Assembly: GCF_002078875.1 (NCBI RefSeq)
Contig: NC_034410.1
Location: 82,119,367 to 82,183,366, forward strand
DNA length: 64,000 nt
Source of the DNA: Numida meleagris
Lineage: Eukaryota > Chordata > Aves > Galliformes > Numididae
Reading direction: 5' to 3'
This document shows positions 13,331-24,980 of this stretch, piece after piece. The position numbers and the translations under genes were made by a program. The notes under the pieces are model-generated. The model was not told where the DNA came from. It was given only the letters and a program-made list of their open reading frames with translations, and made no database searches. Position 1 is the first letter of the stretch. Each line of letters starts with the position of its first letter.

Positions 13331-14385
13331 TAATGACAGACCAATTCACTTCCCATAGCTACTCCGTCTCCCTCTGACTACCTCCCCTCTGACACTGCAG
13401 CTAGGAATTACAGCGTGGGTTTAATAGTGCAGAATGCGTCACCACACTTGTTTTAGGTTATATACACGCATTGGCTGCTACATAAACCTACACCAGCAGC
13501 CAAGTACAGAGCTGTGTCCACCTGTGCTTGCACACACATTTCATGGTAACTGTGTCCCTATTCAGAGATGACACTTCTCTGACTAGAAATAGCAACAAAA
13601 TGTTAAATATCGATAGATATAAAACAAACAGAAAAACACATCAAAGACAGAGTTAGGAGATACCAGCCAAAAATCTCAAAATCTTACTATGAGGCCTCAG
13701 GCTCCACAACTCATGGCAAGATAGGGATTTTCCTTACTTTTTCCTTCTTTTAAAGCTAGCAAGTTTCTCTCATGTCTTCATGGAAGACCTACAGGTGAGG
13801 CAAAAATGCAAGAGGGCTTTGAGAGTTTTGTTCTTTAACTGTGATGCTCCAAAGCAGGATTTTTTTTACACTTGCTGCATATGAAGCATTATCTTAAGAA
13901 ATAAATTCTTAAATATTCAAAGTCACTGTGGTTTATAGATATAGATAGAAATAGGCATGTCTATTCCAACTCTTAAAAATATTTACCAGAAGAGCTTCCT
14001 ATAAAATCACCTAAACATGATGGGTGTGTAACAATGTTTGGATTGTCGCTATGATTTTTAATATATATTTCTGATAACTCACTTTGTTACAGTACTGTGT
14101 TGAGATACCTTTTCCCCGAGAGAGCCCCAGCACCAAAGCCAAGGGCAAGCCATCTTACCCTCTAAGATCCTGGTGGTTGCAGATACAAGAAAGAGAGCAC
14201 TGAGAAATCCTAACTAAAATCTGAGCCTTTTTCATGACTTCTCAGTCACAAACCTCGTTACTTCCTCCAGAGTTTTCATCTTTTCCCTTCACACGAAGGG
14301 AGGACTTTTCACTTGGTTAAAGCTCAGAGCAAATCTGGCCTCCTCCCCTTCCCAAACTCAGAAGGCTCAATGACTGCCCTGGTCC
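13331..14385. other. Non-coding, nothing recognised
   Basis: AT-rich unique sequence; no gene or repeat recognised. Confidence 0.6.
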
Positions 14386-14662
14386 CTGTGTGATAGGATA
14401 AGAGGTGATGGCCTTAAATTGCACAGTGGGTGGTTCAGATTGGATATTAGGAAAAAATTCTTCTCAGAAGGAGTGATATGATGAGGTACTGGAACAGGCT
14501 GCCCAGAGAGGTGGTGAAGTCACCGTCCTTGGAGGTGTTCATGAAACATGTAGATGTGGTACAGAGGGTCATGGTTTAATGGGTAATCTTGGTGGTAGGT
14601 GGACGGTTGGACTAGGTGATCTTAGTGGTTTTTTCCAGCCTTAAAGATTCTATGTTCCTATG
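14386..14662 (+). mobile_element. CR1 LINE 3' fragment
   Basis: The plus-oriented copy is about 277 bases. It starts at the GTGTGATAGGATAAGAGGTG block and runs through GGAACAGGCTGCCCAGAGAG to GATTCTATGTTCCTATG. The coding remnant is broken, so only the 3' end of ORF2 and the tail remain. Confidence 0.9.
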
Positions 14663-17600
14663 TGTAGTGGGCAGTTTTGCAGCATTTCTGCATGAAATCA
14701 AAGAGATCAAGAATCCACAGGTCATCCAAATAGAAACACTCCCATGAGTGCCAAGGAAAACACCATGGGGCCCAGGAGATCTTGCAGCGCCTTCCAGCCG
14801 TGATGGTCCTTCCAGGAGGACAAGTTTCCAAAGGACAGTCAGGGAATTTGGAGAAAAAGCAGAAATCAATAAACAAAATCAGGAATTACTGGTGGCAAAT
14901 CTTCCCAGTATTTAGAAATACACTTCAAATATTAAAACAATAAAATAGAAAAACAGCATTTGAATTGGAAGCCAGAGAGATCCGTGGTGTGGACATCAAG
15001 TCTGCAGCAAATAGCAGAAACTTAGGTCTGCCATGAGCCCTGCCAGTGCTTCCCCATGCTGGCACAACTGTTACTTTCCAGGTGAGGGGACGAAGTCGCT
15101 GCACTCATTTCCTCAGCAGCTATTTTCCTGGAACTCAGCAGAGTATTTCTTTCTGTTTTTCTCCCCAACAGAAAAGCATGTGATGTTATTTAATGTGACA
15201 AGCCAGCTTTCCCGTCATTTTAATTTCTTCTGCGGAGAACCACCCCGCACAGAAGTACACAATGCCACACAATAGCATGTCAAAGGGTCTAAGCGGGGAG
15301 CAAGGAACTCTTTCAGAGCGTGCCTAAGAGGGTGACATGTAATGCAGCGTTTTCATCATTTTCTTTTATTTCCCCCTCCTTGTGAGGCTTCCAGCAAGTG
15401 ACATTTTGTTTGATATTCACATCATTTCCCAATTACAGTTCTTCTAAAATTCTTGTGAACAGCTGAATAATTCCTGGCATGGCTTTGTTACAGCTCATTT
15501 CACTGCATTAGCTTCCACTACCACTCCTCTGTAGAGGCTGAATCCGGAGATTTTGTTCAAATCTCCTTCTCTCTTGCAACCCTTCCCTTACCCTTTCCCT
15601 TTTACTGAAGAAGTTCTCTTCTCAACTTCCATTTTGCAGTGTTTCTATTACAATCCAGTTCACTGTAATTCTCACAGCACACAATAGCTAAAAGAAAGGT
15701 TAAAACACAGCCTCATAATATTATTACCACAGCTGTTCAGCACTGCTTACCTGAAGCACACCTGAATAGACAGAGTCCTTGCGAACAAAAAGGATCAAGA
15801 GAAGTAAAATGACTCTAAGTTCAAGCACACATCCACAGCTGAAGAGCAGTACACTTGGGGTAGGATATTCAGAAGCAATAAAAAAGGAGAAATCCATTTT
15901 TTATGCCTTCAAAAAGACGGATACTTGTTGAACACTGCTTCTGAAAATATTGGTATTCACCAGTGACTTCATACATGCACTGCATCCCATTGAACTCCAC
16001 TGAACCCCTGTCTCAGGTTAGGCTCTTCATATGGGGAATTCTTGTCCCCAGGCAGGGTAACATACAGTTTGTTAGTCTAGGCTGGAGGCCTGTCTCTACA
16101 GACAAGGTGCTTATCAATAGGATTTCTCTCCCCTACCTCCCTACAAATTAAGAAAGCACAAGGTGGGCAAAATCAAAGGGGAAAACAACAAGCTCATGAA
16201 GAAGCCTGTTGTCATGAATTAGTTAACTATCATTATACCCACCAAACACAAGATTTTGCACAATCATGAGAACTGTTTCAACAGCAAATGAAGACCAGTT
16301 TTGCATGCCAGGATATCATCAGTGCTCAGGGGAGCTTGAGTGGAACTTCCTGGGTCACCTGCAGTTTAGTTAACATAGCCTGTGGCATCAAAGCAGACCA
16401 AGGAAGCAGAGATGGATGCTATCTATACACATAGTCCTTCTACCTCATCTCGCCAGAAAGGGATGCCAGGAAGCAGATCTCAGGGTGTAGTCCCTGAAGG
16501 TCTCACCTCCCTATAGAACTTCAAAGACAATTGCAGTTATGCCTCCCCAGTCCCTGCTAACATCCAAAAAGCATGCAATAAAGAACAGAAATGAGTCCTA
16601 GAGCAGAGCATGCAGGACAGAGCTGGTTTTCAGCTACTTGTTTGTTTTTTCATGCATCCTCATTCCAGCCTGCCCTCAGCCCACCTGTGTTGTCTGCAGG
16701 AGCACAAAGGGTCATGCTTTGGGTCCCTTCTCTGTGAAACTGCATTACCTCTGTGCAAATGCAGATATTACCTGAAAAGAAGCAGATCAGGAAGTGACCA
16801 GGGATGCACCACTAAGCCAGGGTATCAATGCCTGCACTTGGGTGATTTGTGTTTTCCTGAAGAGACTGCGGGCAGAGTTTACGTGTTGCCACCTGGACCC
16901 AAGTGGAAATGGCACCAGGTTTGTGAACCAGGAGCCCTCAACTGCTCCCTTGGCTTTGCCATTGCTGCTCTGCAGTGACAAGCAAACAGGATCCTGCATC
17001 CACAGTCTGGACTCAGCACTGAAGTTCACACCAGCTCTTCCACTCTTCCTTCCCTCACTGCCCTCACAAATCAAATTCCTTCTCCTAGAGGCCATGGCTC
17101 AGCTGCCACCTGAGCTAAGAAGTGGGGAGCTCCTTCCTTCCCCAGACCAAAAACTAAGCAAAGTTTATCCTGAGGTCACCTTTGCAGCAGGAGGCACATT
17201 TCTGAGAATGCTCCTGACCACAGAGTCCCCACCATGCTTTGCTTCTGCTGAGCTGAGCCAAGAGCCTATAGATTTCCTGCTCTTAAAATACATTAACGTA
17301 ATAAAAGTCAGAATTACGCAGGTTGGTGTTTGTGATTTACAGCCCTAGGCTAAACACAAAAAGAAATAAGAACATCCTGTGGCAACTCAAACAGTCCAAG
17401 TCTATTATGCAGGAGTTGAACTTTTTACCTTCAGTGGAAGAGAAGACCTATTGAGTCTATTAGAACCAAAACAAAGTTGACAGAGTAACATCTGCACTAC
17501 TTTTTTTCTTTTTTAGAGCAAATAGATCAACATTACTAATGGCTGGCCTCAGCAGCTGTCCTGTCTAATTACCAGCTGCTCTCAGGCATTATTGTCTAAT

Positions 17601-18442
17601 ATTAATACCAATGAAATCCTTGTTACACACAGCGTATCATGAGGTCATGTCTGGCTTCTAGTCTGTCTTCTTTAGGTCTGCACAGTTAACCTAAAGCAAT
17701 ATCAGACCCTGCTTCCAGACTGAGCTGAGGGTGTTTTTCAGAAAAGTGCCCCAGGGCAAGCACAGCACTGTAGTTTTTGCTCTATGATCAGCTTTATTCT
17801 ATCCAGAGCCTCTATTTTATTATTTTCCCCCCACACCCACACTAGTATTTAATATTTATACACAAGCTCTAACACTGTGACCAGCTAATGAAGCTGAATT
17901 TTAATTTTAATGGATTTTGGCCTACAGATCGGTCTCATTGGCACTTACTGAAAGATTTAGGTGAACAGTCAACTCTAGCACCCAGACATAGTACCTTTAG
18001 CACTCAGGAGAAATAACCCAGATACAAGACCATTGCCTTTCAAATCTACATATCAAGGACAGAGCTGTGCCTTTTCTATTAGCTTCAGTAAGTGAAAATG
18101 GGAGAGTGTCTCATTGCATTTAAATGAATGACTATCAGTGTTTCTGAGGGGAGACCTAGGAGCAATCCAGTTCAAGAAGTCTTAGGCTAAAGATTATATT
18201 GTACTATTTATTAAAGATACCAGAACACCAAAGAACAATGCATTGGGGTGGTAACTCAGGATCTGCATGAACTCCCGAGGGCAGTGCAGGCTGTAAGTAT
18301 TACATTGAGATCACAGAAAATCAAGTATTGTACTAACCTCTAGAATAAATACAAAGCAGACAATAGGAGCTTGTTTTTTCTTGCTAGTGTGTTTCGGCAG
18401 TCACCTACCCAGAGAAAAACACCTGTAGGAATGAGAGGGGAG
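14663..18442. other. Intergenic, with one longer open frame of unknown meaning
   Basis: No gene was recognised. A plus-strand frame of 184 codons at 16794-17348 is the longest non-transposon frame in the left half of the window, but shows no familiar domain. The candidate regulatory element at 17541-17640 lies here. Confidence 0.55.
17541..17640. promoter_or_regulatory. Candidate conserved regulatory element (paired E-boxes around a TAATTA)
   Basis: AGCAGCTG at 17551-17558 and its complement CAGCTGCT at 17573-17580 flank a TAATTA homeodomain core at 17566-17571. Two further TAAT cores follow at 17594-17606. This is pattern evidence only; conservation was not tested. Confidence 0.35.
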
Positions 18443-19584
18443 CAGTGGATGTTGCATACGTTGACTGCAGCAAGGCATTTGATGCTGTCTCCCACAACAT
18501 CCTTGTTATGAAACTTAGAAAATGTGGGATAGATGAGTGGATGGTGAGGTGGATTGAGAACTGGCTGACTGGCAGAGCTCAGAGGATTGTCATCAGCAGT
18601 GGCAGAGTCTGGTTGAAGGGCTACAGCAGTGTTCCTCAAGGGTCGGTGCTGGATCTGGTCTTGTTCAACATCTTCGTCAGCGACCTGGATGAAGGGATAG
18701 AGTCCACTCTCAGCAAGTTTGCTGATGATACGAAGCTGGGAGGAATGGCAGACACACCAGAAGGCTGTGCTGCCATTCAACAAGACCTGGACAGGCTGGA
18801 GAGCTGGGCAGGGAGGAATCTGATGAAGTTTAACAAGAGCAAGTGTAGAGTCTTGCACCTGGGGAGGAATAACCACATGTATCAGTACAGATTAGGGGAC
18901 ATCCTCCTGGAGAGGAGCTCTGAGGAGAAGGGACCTGGGTTTCCTAGTGGACAACAAGTTGGCCATGAGCCAGTAGTGTGCCCTGGTGGCCAAGAAGGCC
19001 AGTGGTATCCTGGGGTGCATTAAAAAGATCGTGGCCAGCAGGTCAAGGGAGGAGATCCTCCCCCTCTAGTCTGCCCTGATGAGGCCATGTTCAGACTGCT
19101 GTGTCCAGTTCTGGGCTCCCCGGGTCAAAAAAGACAGAGATCTCCTAGAAGGAGTCCAGCAAAGGGCCACAAATATGATGAAGGACCTGGAGCATCTCCC
19201 CTATGAGGAAAGGCTGAGTAACCTGGGCCTGTTCAGCCTGGAGAAAAGAAGACTGGGAGGGGATCTGATCAATGTTTATAAATAACTAAAGAGAGGTGGG
19301 AGGCAAATGGATTCTCAGTGGTGCGTAGTAATAGTACAAGGAGTAATGGCCTAAAACTTGAATGTAGGAAGTTCCATACTAACATATGGAAGAACTTCTT
19401 AACAGTAAGGGTGATAGAGCACTGGAACAGGCTGCCCAGGGAGGTTGCAGAGTCTCCTACTATGGAGATATTCAAGACCCATCCGGAGGCCTACCTGTGC
19501 AACCTATTTTAGGGAATCTGCATTAGCAGGGGGGTTGGACTCAGTGATCTCATGAGGTCCCTTCCAATCCCTGTGATTCTGTGA
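18443..19584 (+). mobile_element. CR1 LINE, 5'-truncated, with reverse transcriptase core
   Basis: At about 1.14 kb this is the longest CR1 copy in the window. A frame open at 18445-19023 encodes reverse transcriptase blocks: [24 protein letters not shown] and the catalytic [11 protein letters not shown]. It then shifts frame near 18930. Later frames at 19079-19285 and 19318-19512 cover the ORF2 C-terminus ([16 protein letters not shown] and [11 protein letters not shown]). It ends in CTGTGATTCTGTGAAAC. The left end lies against non-CR1 DNA and the right end sits about 70 bases from a hAT fossil. Confidence 0.92.
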
Positions 19585-19654
19585 AACTGAATCATTGCCA
19601 GTTCTAGGAGTTCATTAAAAGTACAGATGCTGATTACAGGGTCATCATTTACTT

Positions 19655-20410
19655 TTCTGAAAGAAGGTGGTTAAGTCGGGGTAAAATGCTAAAGATTTTA
19701 TGATTTGTAAAGTGAAATCAAGTCCTTTATGGAATCAAGAGGAAAATTTGTGCCAGAATATGAAGATTAAAAATGGCTCACAAATGTAGAATTTTGGTAG
19801 ATTTGACCAATCATTTAAATGAGTTAAATGTGTCTTCAGGGTGAAAACCAACTTAACTGTGCTGTTTCAGACTATAACAGCATTTGAAGGAAAACTTAAA
19901 TTATGGCAAGCTGAAGTTATGACAAATAATTTTATATATTTTGATTCATTGTCTAAACACAGTCCTATGAAGAGCAAAATAACAGCAGCCTTGCCTTCTG
20001 CTTTGATAAAGGAATTTGAGAATAGGTTTCAAGATTTCAAAAAAAAAAAATTATCAATTTTTTGATATATTTGTGACTCCATTTCCAGATGACATAAATA
20101 CATTACCAGCGAGTTTTCAAATGGAATACATACAGTTGCAATCAGACATTCAACTCAAAGAAAAATTTGATCATGTCTCTTTACCAGACCTTTATAAGCC
20201 CTGTCTTGCCATAAAAAAAGTATACCTCACTTCATAATCACATCTTATTCATGTCATCACTTTTTGGCAGTACATATATTTGTGAACAATTATTGTTAAG
20301 GATGAAGCACAGGAAGAGTAATGATTCATCAAAAGTCTCCACTGAACACCATGAGAACTCACTAAGAATTGCAGCCACTGTCATCAAACTAGATATTGAC
20401 ACATTTGTTT
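19655..20410 (+). pseudogene. Decayed hAT-superfamily (Charlie-like) transposase fossil
   Basis: Read across several frames, the plus strand resembles the C-terminal half of Charlie-type hAT transposases, a family that also gave rise to host ZBED/GTF2IRD2-type proteins. In order I see IKSFMESRGKFVPEYED (about 19709), FLVDLTNHLNELNVS (about 19795), then TITAFEGKLKLWQAEV and KHSPMKSKITAALPS (19871-20010). FENRFQDFKKK (20010-20050), DINTLPASFQMEYIQLQSDI (20090-20150) and SSLFGSTYICEQLLLRMK with EHHENSLRIAATVI follow (20250-20390). The last part is the hATC dimerisation region. Frames break near 19840, at an A run at 20040-20050, and near 20240. No terminal inverted repeats were found, so a retrocopy of a host hAT-derived gene is the alternative. 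The family assignment is from memory of the motifs. Confidence 0.7.
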
Positions 20411-20663
20411 CATAAAAACAAAGTAAAATATCCCACTAGTTTCATGATTTTGTTGCTCTGTTTTTTATGTTTTAATAAAAAAAATACATTAAAAATGTTT
20501 TGTTTCTTATATACATTAACCATATTGTACATTTATATGCTGCCCAAGACAATTCCTGTTTGCTCAGCGCAGCCTAGGCAAACCGAAAGGTTTGGGCACC
20601 CATGAATAACAGGAAGATCTTTTGCCAGCTATTCTCCTGCTGTAACTTTTGCTCTTTCACTAG

Positions 20664-21066
20664 CATAGAATCACAGAATTAATCATAGAGTCATACAATG
20701 GCAGAGGAGTTGGAAAGGACCTCAAAGATCATTTAGTTCCAACCCCTCTGCCGTGGGCAGGGTTGCCAACCACTAGATCGGACTCTCCAGGAACCCATTG
20801 AGCCCAGCCTCAAAAGCCTCCAGGGATGGAGCATCCACAACCTCTCTGGTCAGACTGTTCCAGTGCCTCCCCACCCTCTGAATGAAGAATTTCTTCCTAA
20901 CATCTAACCTGAACATCCCCTCTTTCAGTTTAAATCCATTCTCTCTCGTCCTTTCATTATCTATCTGCATAAAAAGTCAGTTCCTTTGTAATCTCCTTTC
21001 AAGTTCTGGAAGATCACAGTGAGCCTTCTCTTCCCCAAATTAAACAATCTCAACTCTCTCATAGGA
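20664..21066 (-). mobile_element. CR1 LINE 3' fragment
   Basis: The minus-oriented copy starts (3' end) with CATAGAATCACAGAATTAATCATAGAGTC, an expanded tail repeat. It carries the AGGTTAGATGTTAGGAAGAA block and an ORF2 remnant at 20773-20970 ([37 protein letters not shown]). Confidence 0.9.
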
Positions 21067-24000
21067 GGGGAAGGAAGAAAGAATTTGCTTTCTCAATTAA
21101 AGCAAGTGTATTTGTTTTTCCTCTTCCTCTTCAGTGCAAGTGGCAAGAAGTAGGATAGTTACAGTTTCTAACACAATTACATTATTTGTATTTTTAAGTG
21201 GATTAAGGAGTAATGGGCAAGGAACGCTGATTAGGACTGATCAAAGAGTATATATGCATCTGGTTCTGCTTCCCTTAGCTGTGTTTTTTGCTTACACAAT
21301 GAGCACTAAGATTCCCATCTTAACATAAACAGCATAAATTACAGGCATTCTGGAAACAAAAATGAGGAAGAGAAATAGGAGAACATTTGGTATCAATTCT
21401 CATGTTTTATCTTTTTTAGTAAACATAATCCCCCAGAAAACAGAAGATAAGGGTTTTCATAGTATTCAACTCTATTTTCTGAAGTACAGTACCCAGACAA
21501 AAATGGCTAAATGATAGTGAAAAAAAACAAAGACATGAAGCTGGCAGCAGCTGGAAAGTTTAACAAACCTGGTGAGGGCTTGAGTTGGGTAAAACTCAAA
21601 TGGACCTAAATAGTACAAATCTGGAGGCTGCTGCATCTCCAGCCAGCATTCGGCAGCAGCTTGGATCTCCCTGCCTTGGCTCACTCGTGCTCTCTCGTTG
21701 GTTCGTAGCTTTCAACACTTCTCTGAGAGAATGTGCTTTTTTAATGTTTACAGCTATGGAAGAAGTTGCAGGAGTAATAAATGAATATTTATCTTGCTTT
21801 TTCCAATGAGATAGGATTTTCTTTAAATTTCTGAGTTCAGGAGAGCAGCTGTGGTGATAATTATTTTTGTTCTTCAAGAACAGAGAGTCAAACACCTCTG
21901 CAATTACTTCAGACTCCATCACTTGTATTTTACACTGATTTCAGTCCACCAGTTTTCTTCAGGTGGCTGTTCTTGCTGTTTTCTTGGGACTGCACACCCA
22001 TGCCCTTGTAAGAAGGCTCACAACACTGCAGCACTCCTCAGCTGGCTGCTTATTTTCTTGGGATACAAGTGCAACCCTTACATCAACAGAGCTGTTCTCA
22101 GTCCACCTGTGATGAAGAAGTTATTTTCTCATTGGAATGCTGAAGCAATATCAGGTAAGATACCAAAATAAGCCAGACGGGGAGGCCAAGAGGTCCTCAA
22201 TTAGAGAACTCCAAACCACATCAGTTTTGTTGTCTCCTTTCACCATGAGCCCCAGCTGTGCCTCGTTCATTGGTGACAGAGCATGCCAGCAGCAAGGAGC
22301 CAGATGCCAAGGTGGGATCTGTCACTTCATCCCCCTACGCCCAGCCAACTCTGAACAAAGCCTTATGACCAGCAGGTCTCAGATGGTGAGGCCTGAGGAG
22401 CAATGCTGCTTTTCTTCCCCAGGGCTTCTGTGCAGGCTGGCAACCCTCCTCTACAAACTTCTGCATTTGCTCCTGAGAGCCCTGAGGGAAATCTGTGCAG
22501 GTGGGGCTAGTTATGGCAGGCAGTGGAGCTAGGGCATCAGCAATTTTCTGTCTTTGTGGATCAGGAAACCTTCTGAGGCCAATCCAGCAAAAAGGCCATG
22601 AACACAGCTCATCTCAGCCGCATGGTAACAGGCCAAAAACTACATTCCCTTCACGGCGATTGGGTTTGCTATCTTCATCACAGCTACCAGACCTGGAAGG
22701 TGCAGCACTGCTGTCCGGCTGGACCAGAAAGCATACGACTTAAGTCCCATCAGCCTGGGGAGGGAGAGCAGACCCTTCCCTCCCAGATCTAAGTCTCTAG
22801 CTGACCTCCCTTCTGCCTCAAAAAAACCCACCACTATGGCATGAAGGAAGCACCCTTTCCCCCACACAGTACTGCAGGTGTCTCTTTTGCTGTTATTCTC
22901 AGTATTAGTTCCCCATATTAAGCCACCACATGAAACACCAAATGAGATCATAAAAAGCAGCCATGTGTGTGCAGCACAGTTAAAGGTCACTACTGCGTGC
23001 GAATTTACTTTTAAAAATAATTAATTGAACAACAGCCTGACATTTACCCTGTAAGGGGATTTTTGAGAGTTTGCTTGCTGAAGCCTGATGTTCACAGGCT
23101 GCAATGTTTACTGCTGGGGGAGTGGAAGATCATTGTTATTCTAGAACAAATAAAATGAAAATTGATCAAATTCAACTCTGAGTAAAGGAAAAACACCCTA
23201 TAGGCAAACCTTTCATTGGATTCATTCAGCTTTGCTCTTTCTCCCCTCTCTTCCTCAGGACTGGTGACTACCATTAAGGTTGAGCAAACATTTCCAATGC
23301 AAAAAGTAGTTTTCATTTGCATATAACGTATTTCCTCAGGGCTGAAGTTTCACACACCATTTCTTACCTTAAAAATATTTTTATTAATGTCATTTGCAGG
23401 AAGATGTGCCTAGATAATGGTCAGGTAGTTTTTTCAGGGATAGAGAGGAAGGAGGAACAGAAGAAAGGAAATTGCATTCTCCTCCTTACTTCTTTTTAAT
23501 TGGTATCTCAGTTTTAAGTGCCTCATTCCTCCGCTTCACAGATGGGCTGAACTGAATGTCCTGACACCGACAACTTAAATTTATTCCTTTTACACACATG
23601 GCTGCTGCACATCCATGGGCCACCAATTTCCTGCTGACTATGTGCACCATTTCAGACACTGCAAGGAACACACAACAGACTCATTACTGATGACAGAACA
23701 CAGCAGTTTCTCAGTCAGAATTGTACTCAAGACTATGTTCACTAAGTATTTTGTTGCAAAGGGAAGGCAAAACGTGAATTTTCATTGTGGACTTGGACCA
23801 GGCTCCACTCCATTTTCAAAGCATCTGAAATGTGAATGGCAAGTGCATATCAGAGCATCTCATCCTCTGGCCAGCTTTCAGTACATCAGAAAAAAAAACC
23901 AAAAACTTTCCTCCAGTTCCACAGCAACATAGTTTCTTTAGTAACCTCTAGTGTGGAGCCTTGCACAATGCTGTTTGGAAACCCACACATCCTCTCTACC

Positions 24001-24671
24001 AGACCCTCCTTATACACATGCTTACTGGAACCACAAGAGATTTCAGGCGAAGTCAGCCAAGCTGACTGCTTCCCACAGGCTGTGTTTGTATCTACATGCC
24101 CAATGCTCTCATTGTTTACTATCAGCACTACCATCTTAACACTGCTGGGAATCAGATGCACTGCTCTGTAGTTCACAGGATGCCCTCTAGAACCTCTTTT
24201 ATATGGGGAGTTTACAATAGGGATTTCAACATTCCTTTAAAGAAAGAAGCTCTTCATGTGCAGTGATACTGACTTTAAGGTTTGGCAACAAAAACCTCAG
24301 TTCTGTTGTATGTTCTTGTACTAATCATCAACTCTGTGATTCTTAGCATTATAGCAATTTCCAGCCAAAGCTTATTTTTTCTTTATTTATCATGTATCTC
24401 ACCCAAATACCTGTTGTTTGTTGAGTAACATTCATCTTAAAAGGAAATTCATGCATAGATTAGCACATTGTAGCAACCAGCATTATATAGAGAGACAGTA
24501 TCTATGATCTCAATATAAAACATTTTTCTTCAAACAGCATGATATATTTGACATATTGCATGATTAGCTTTTGTACAATTCACCACAGTCACAGCTTCAG
24601 TCTGCTTTCTGAACACACATCAGTATACACAGCATCACGCTGCAGACCGTGCAATGTAGAGATTCTGGCTT
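21067..24671. other. Non-coding, nothing recognised
   Basis: Many overlapping chance frames up to about 130 codons; no domain, transposon or RNA gene recognised. Confidence 0.6.
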
Positions 24672-24980
24672 AGAATCATAGAATCATAGAATTAGCTAGG
24701 TTGGAAAAGACCTACAAGATCACCTAGTCCAACCATCCACCTACCACCAACAACCCCACTAAACCATGTCTCTCAACGCTATATCTAAACGTTTCTTGAA
24801 CATCTCCAGGGACGGTGACTCAACCACCTCCCTGGGCAGCCCGTTCCAGCGCCTGACCACTCTTTCAGAAAAGTAATGTTTTCTAATGTCCAGCCTAAAT
24901 CTACCCTGGTGCAACTTGAGGCCATTCCCCCTCGTCCTGTCACTAGTTACAAGAGAGAAGAGGCTGAAAGAGAAGAGGCT
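24672..24980 (-). mobile_element. CR1 LINE 3' fragment
   Basis: The minus-oriented copy is about 309 bases. It opens with TAGAATCATAGAATCATAGAATT, has the GGTTGGAAAAGACCTACAAGATCACCTAG block, and keeps the CACCAACAACCCCACTAAACC segment of a subfamily shared with the copies at 14386 and 54199. Confidence 0.9.
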
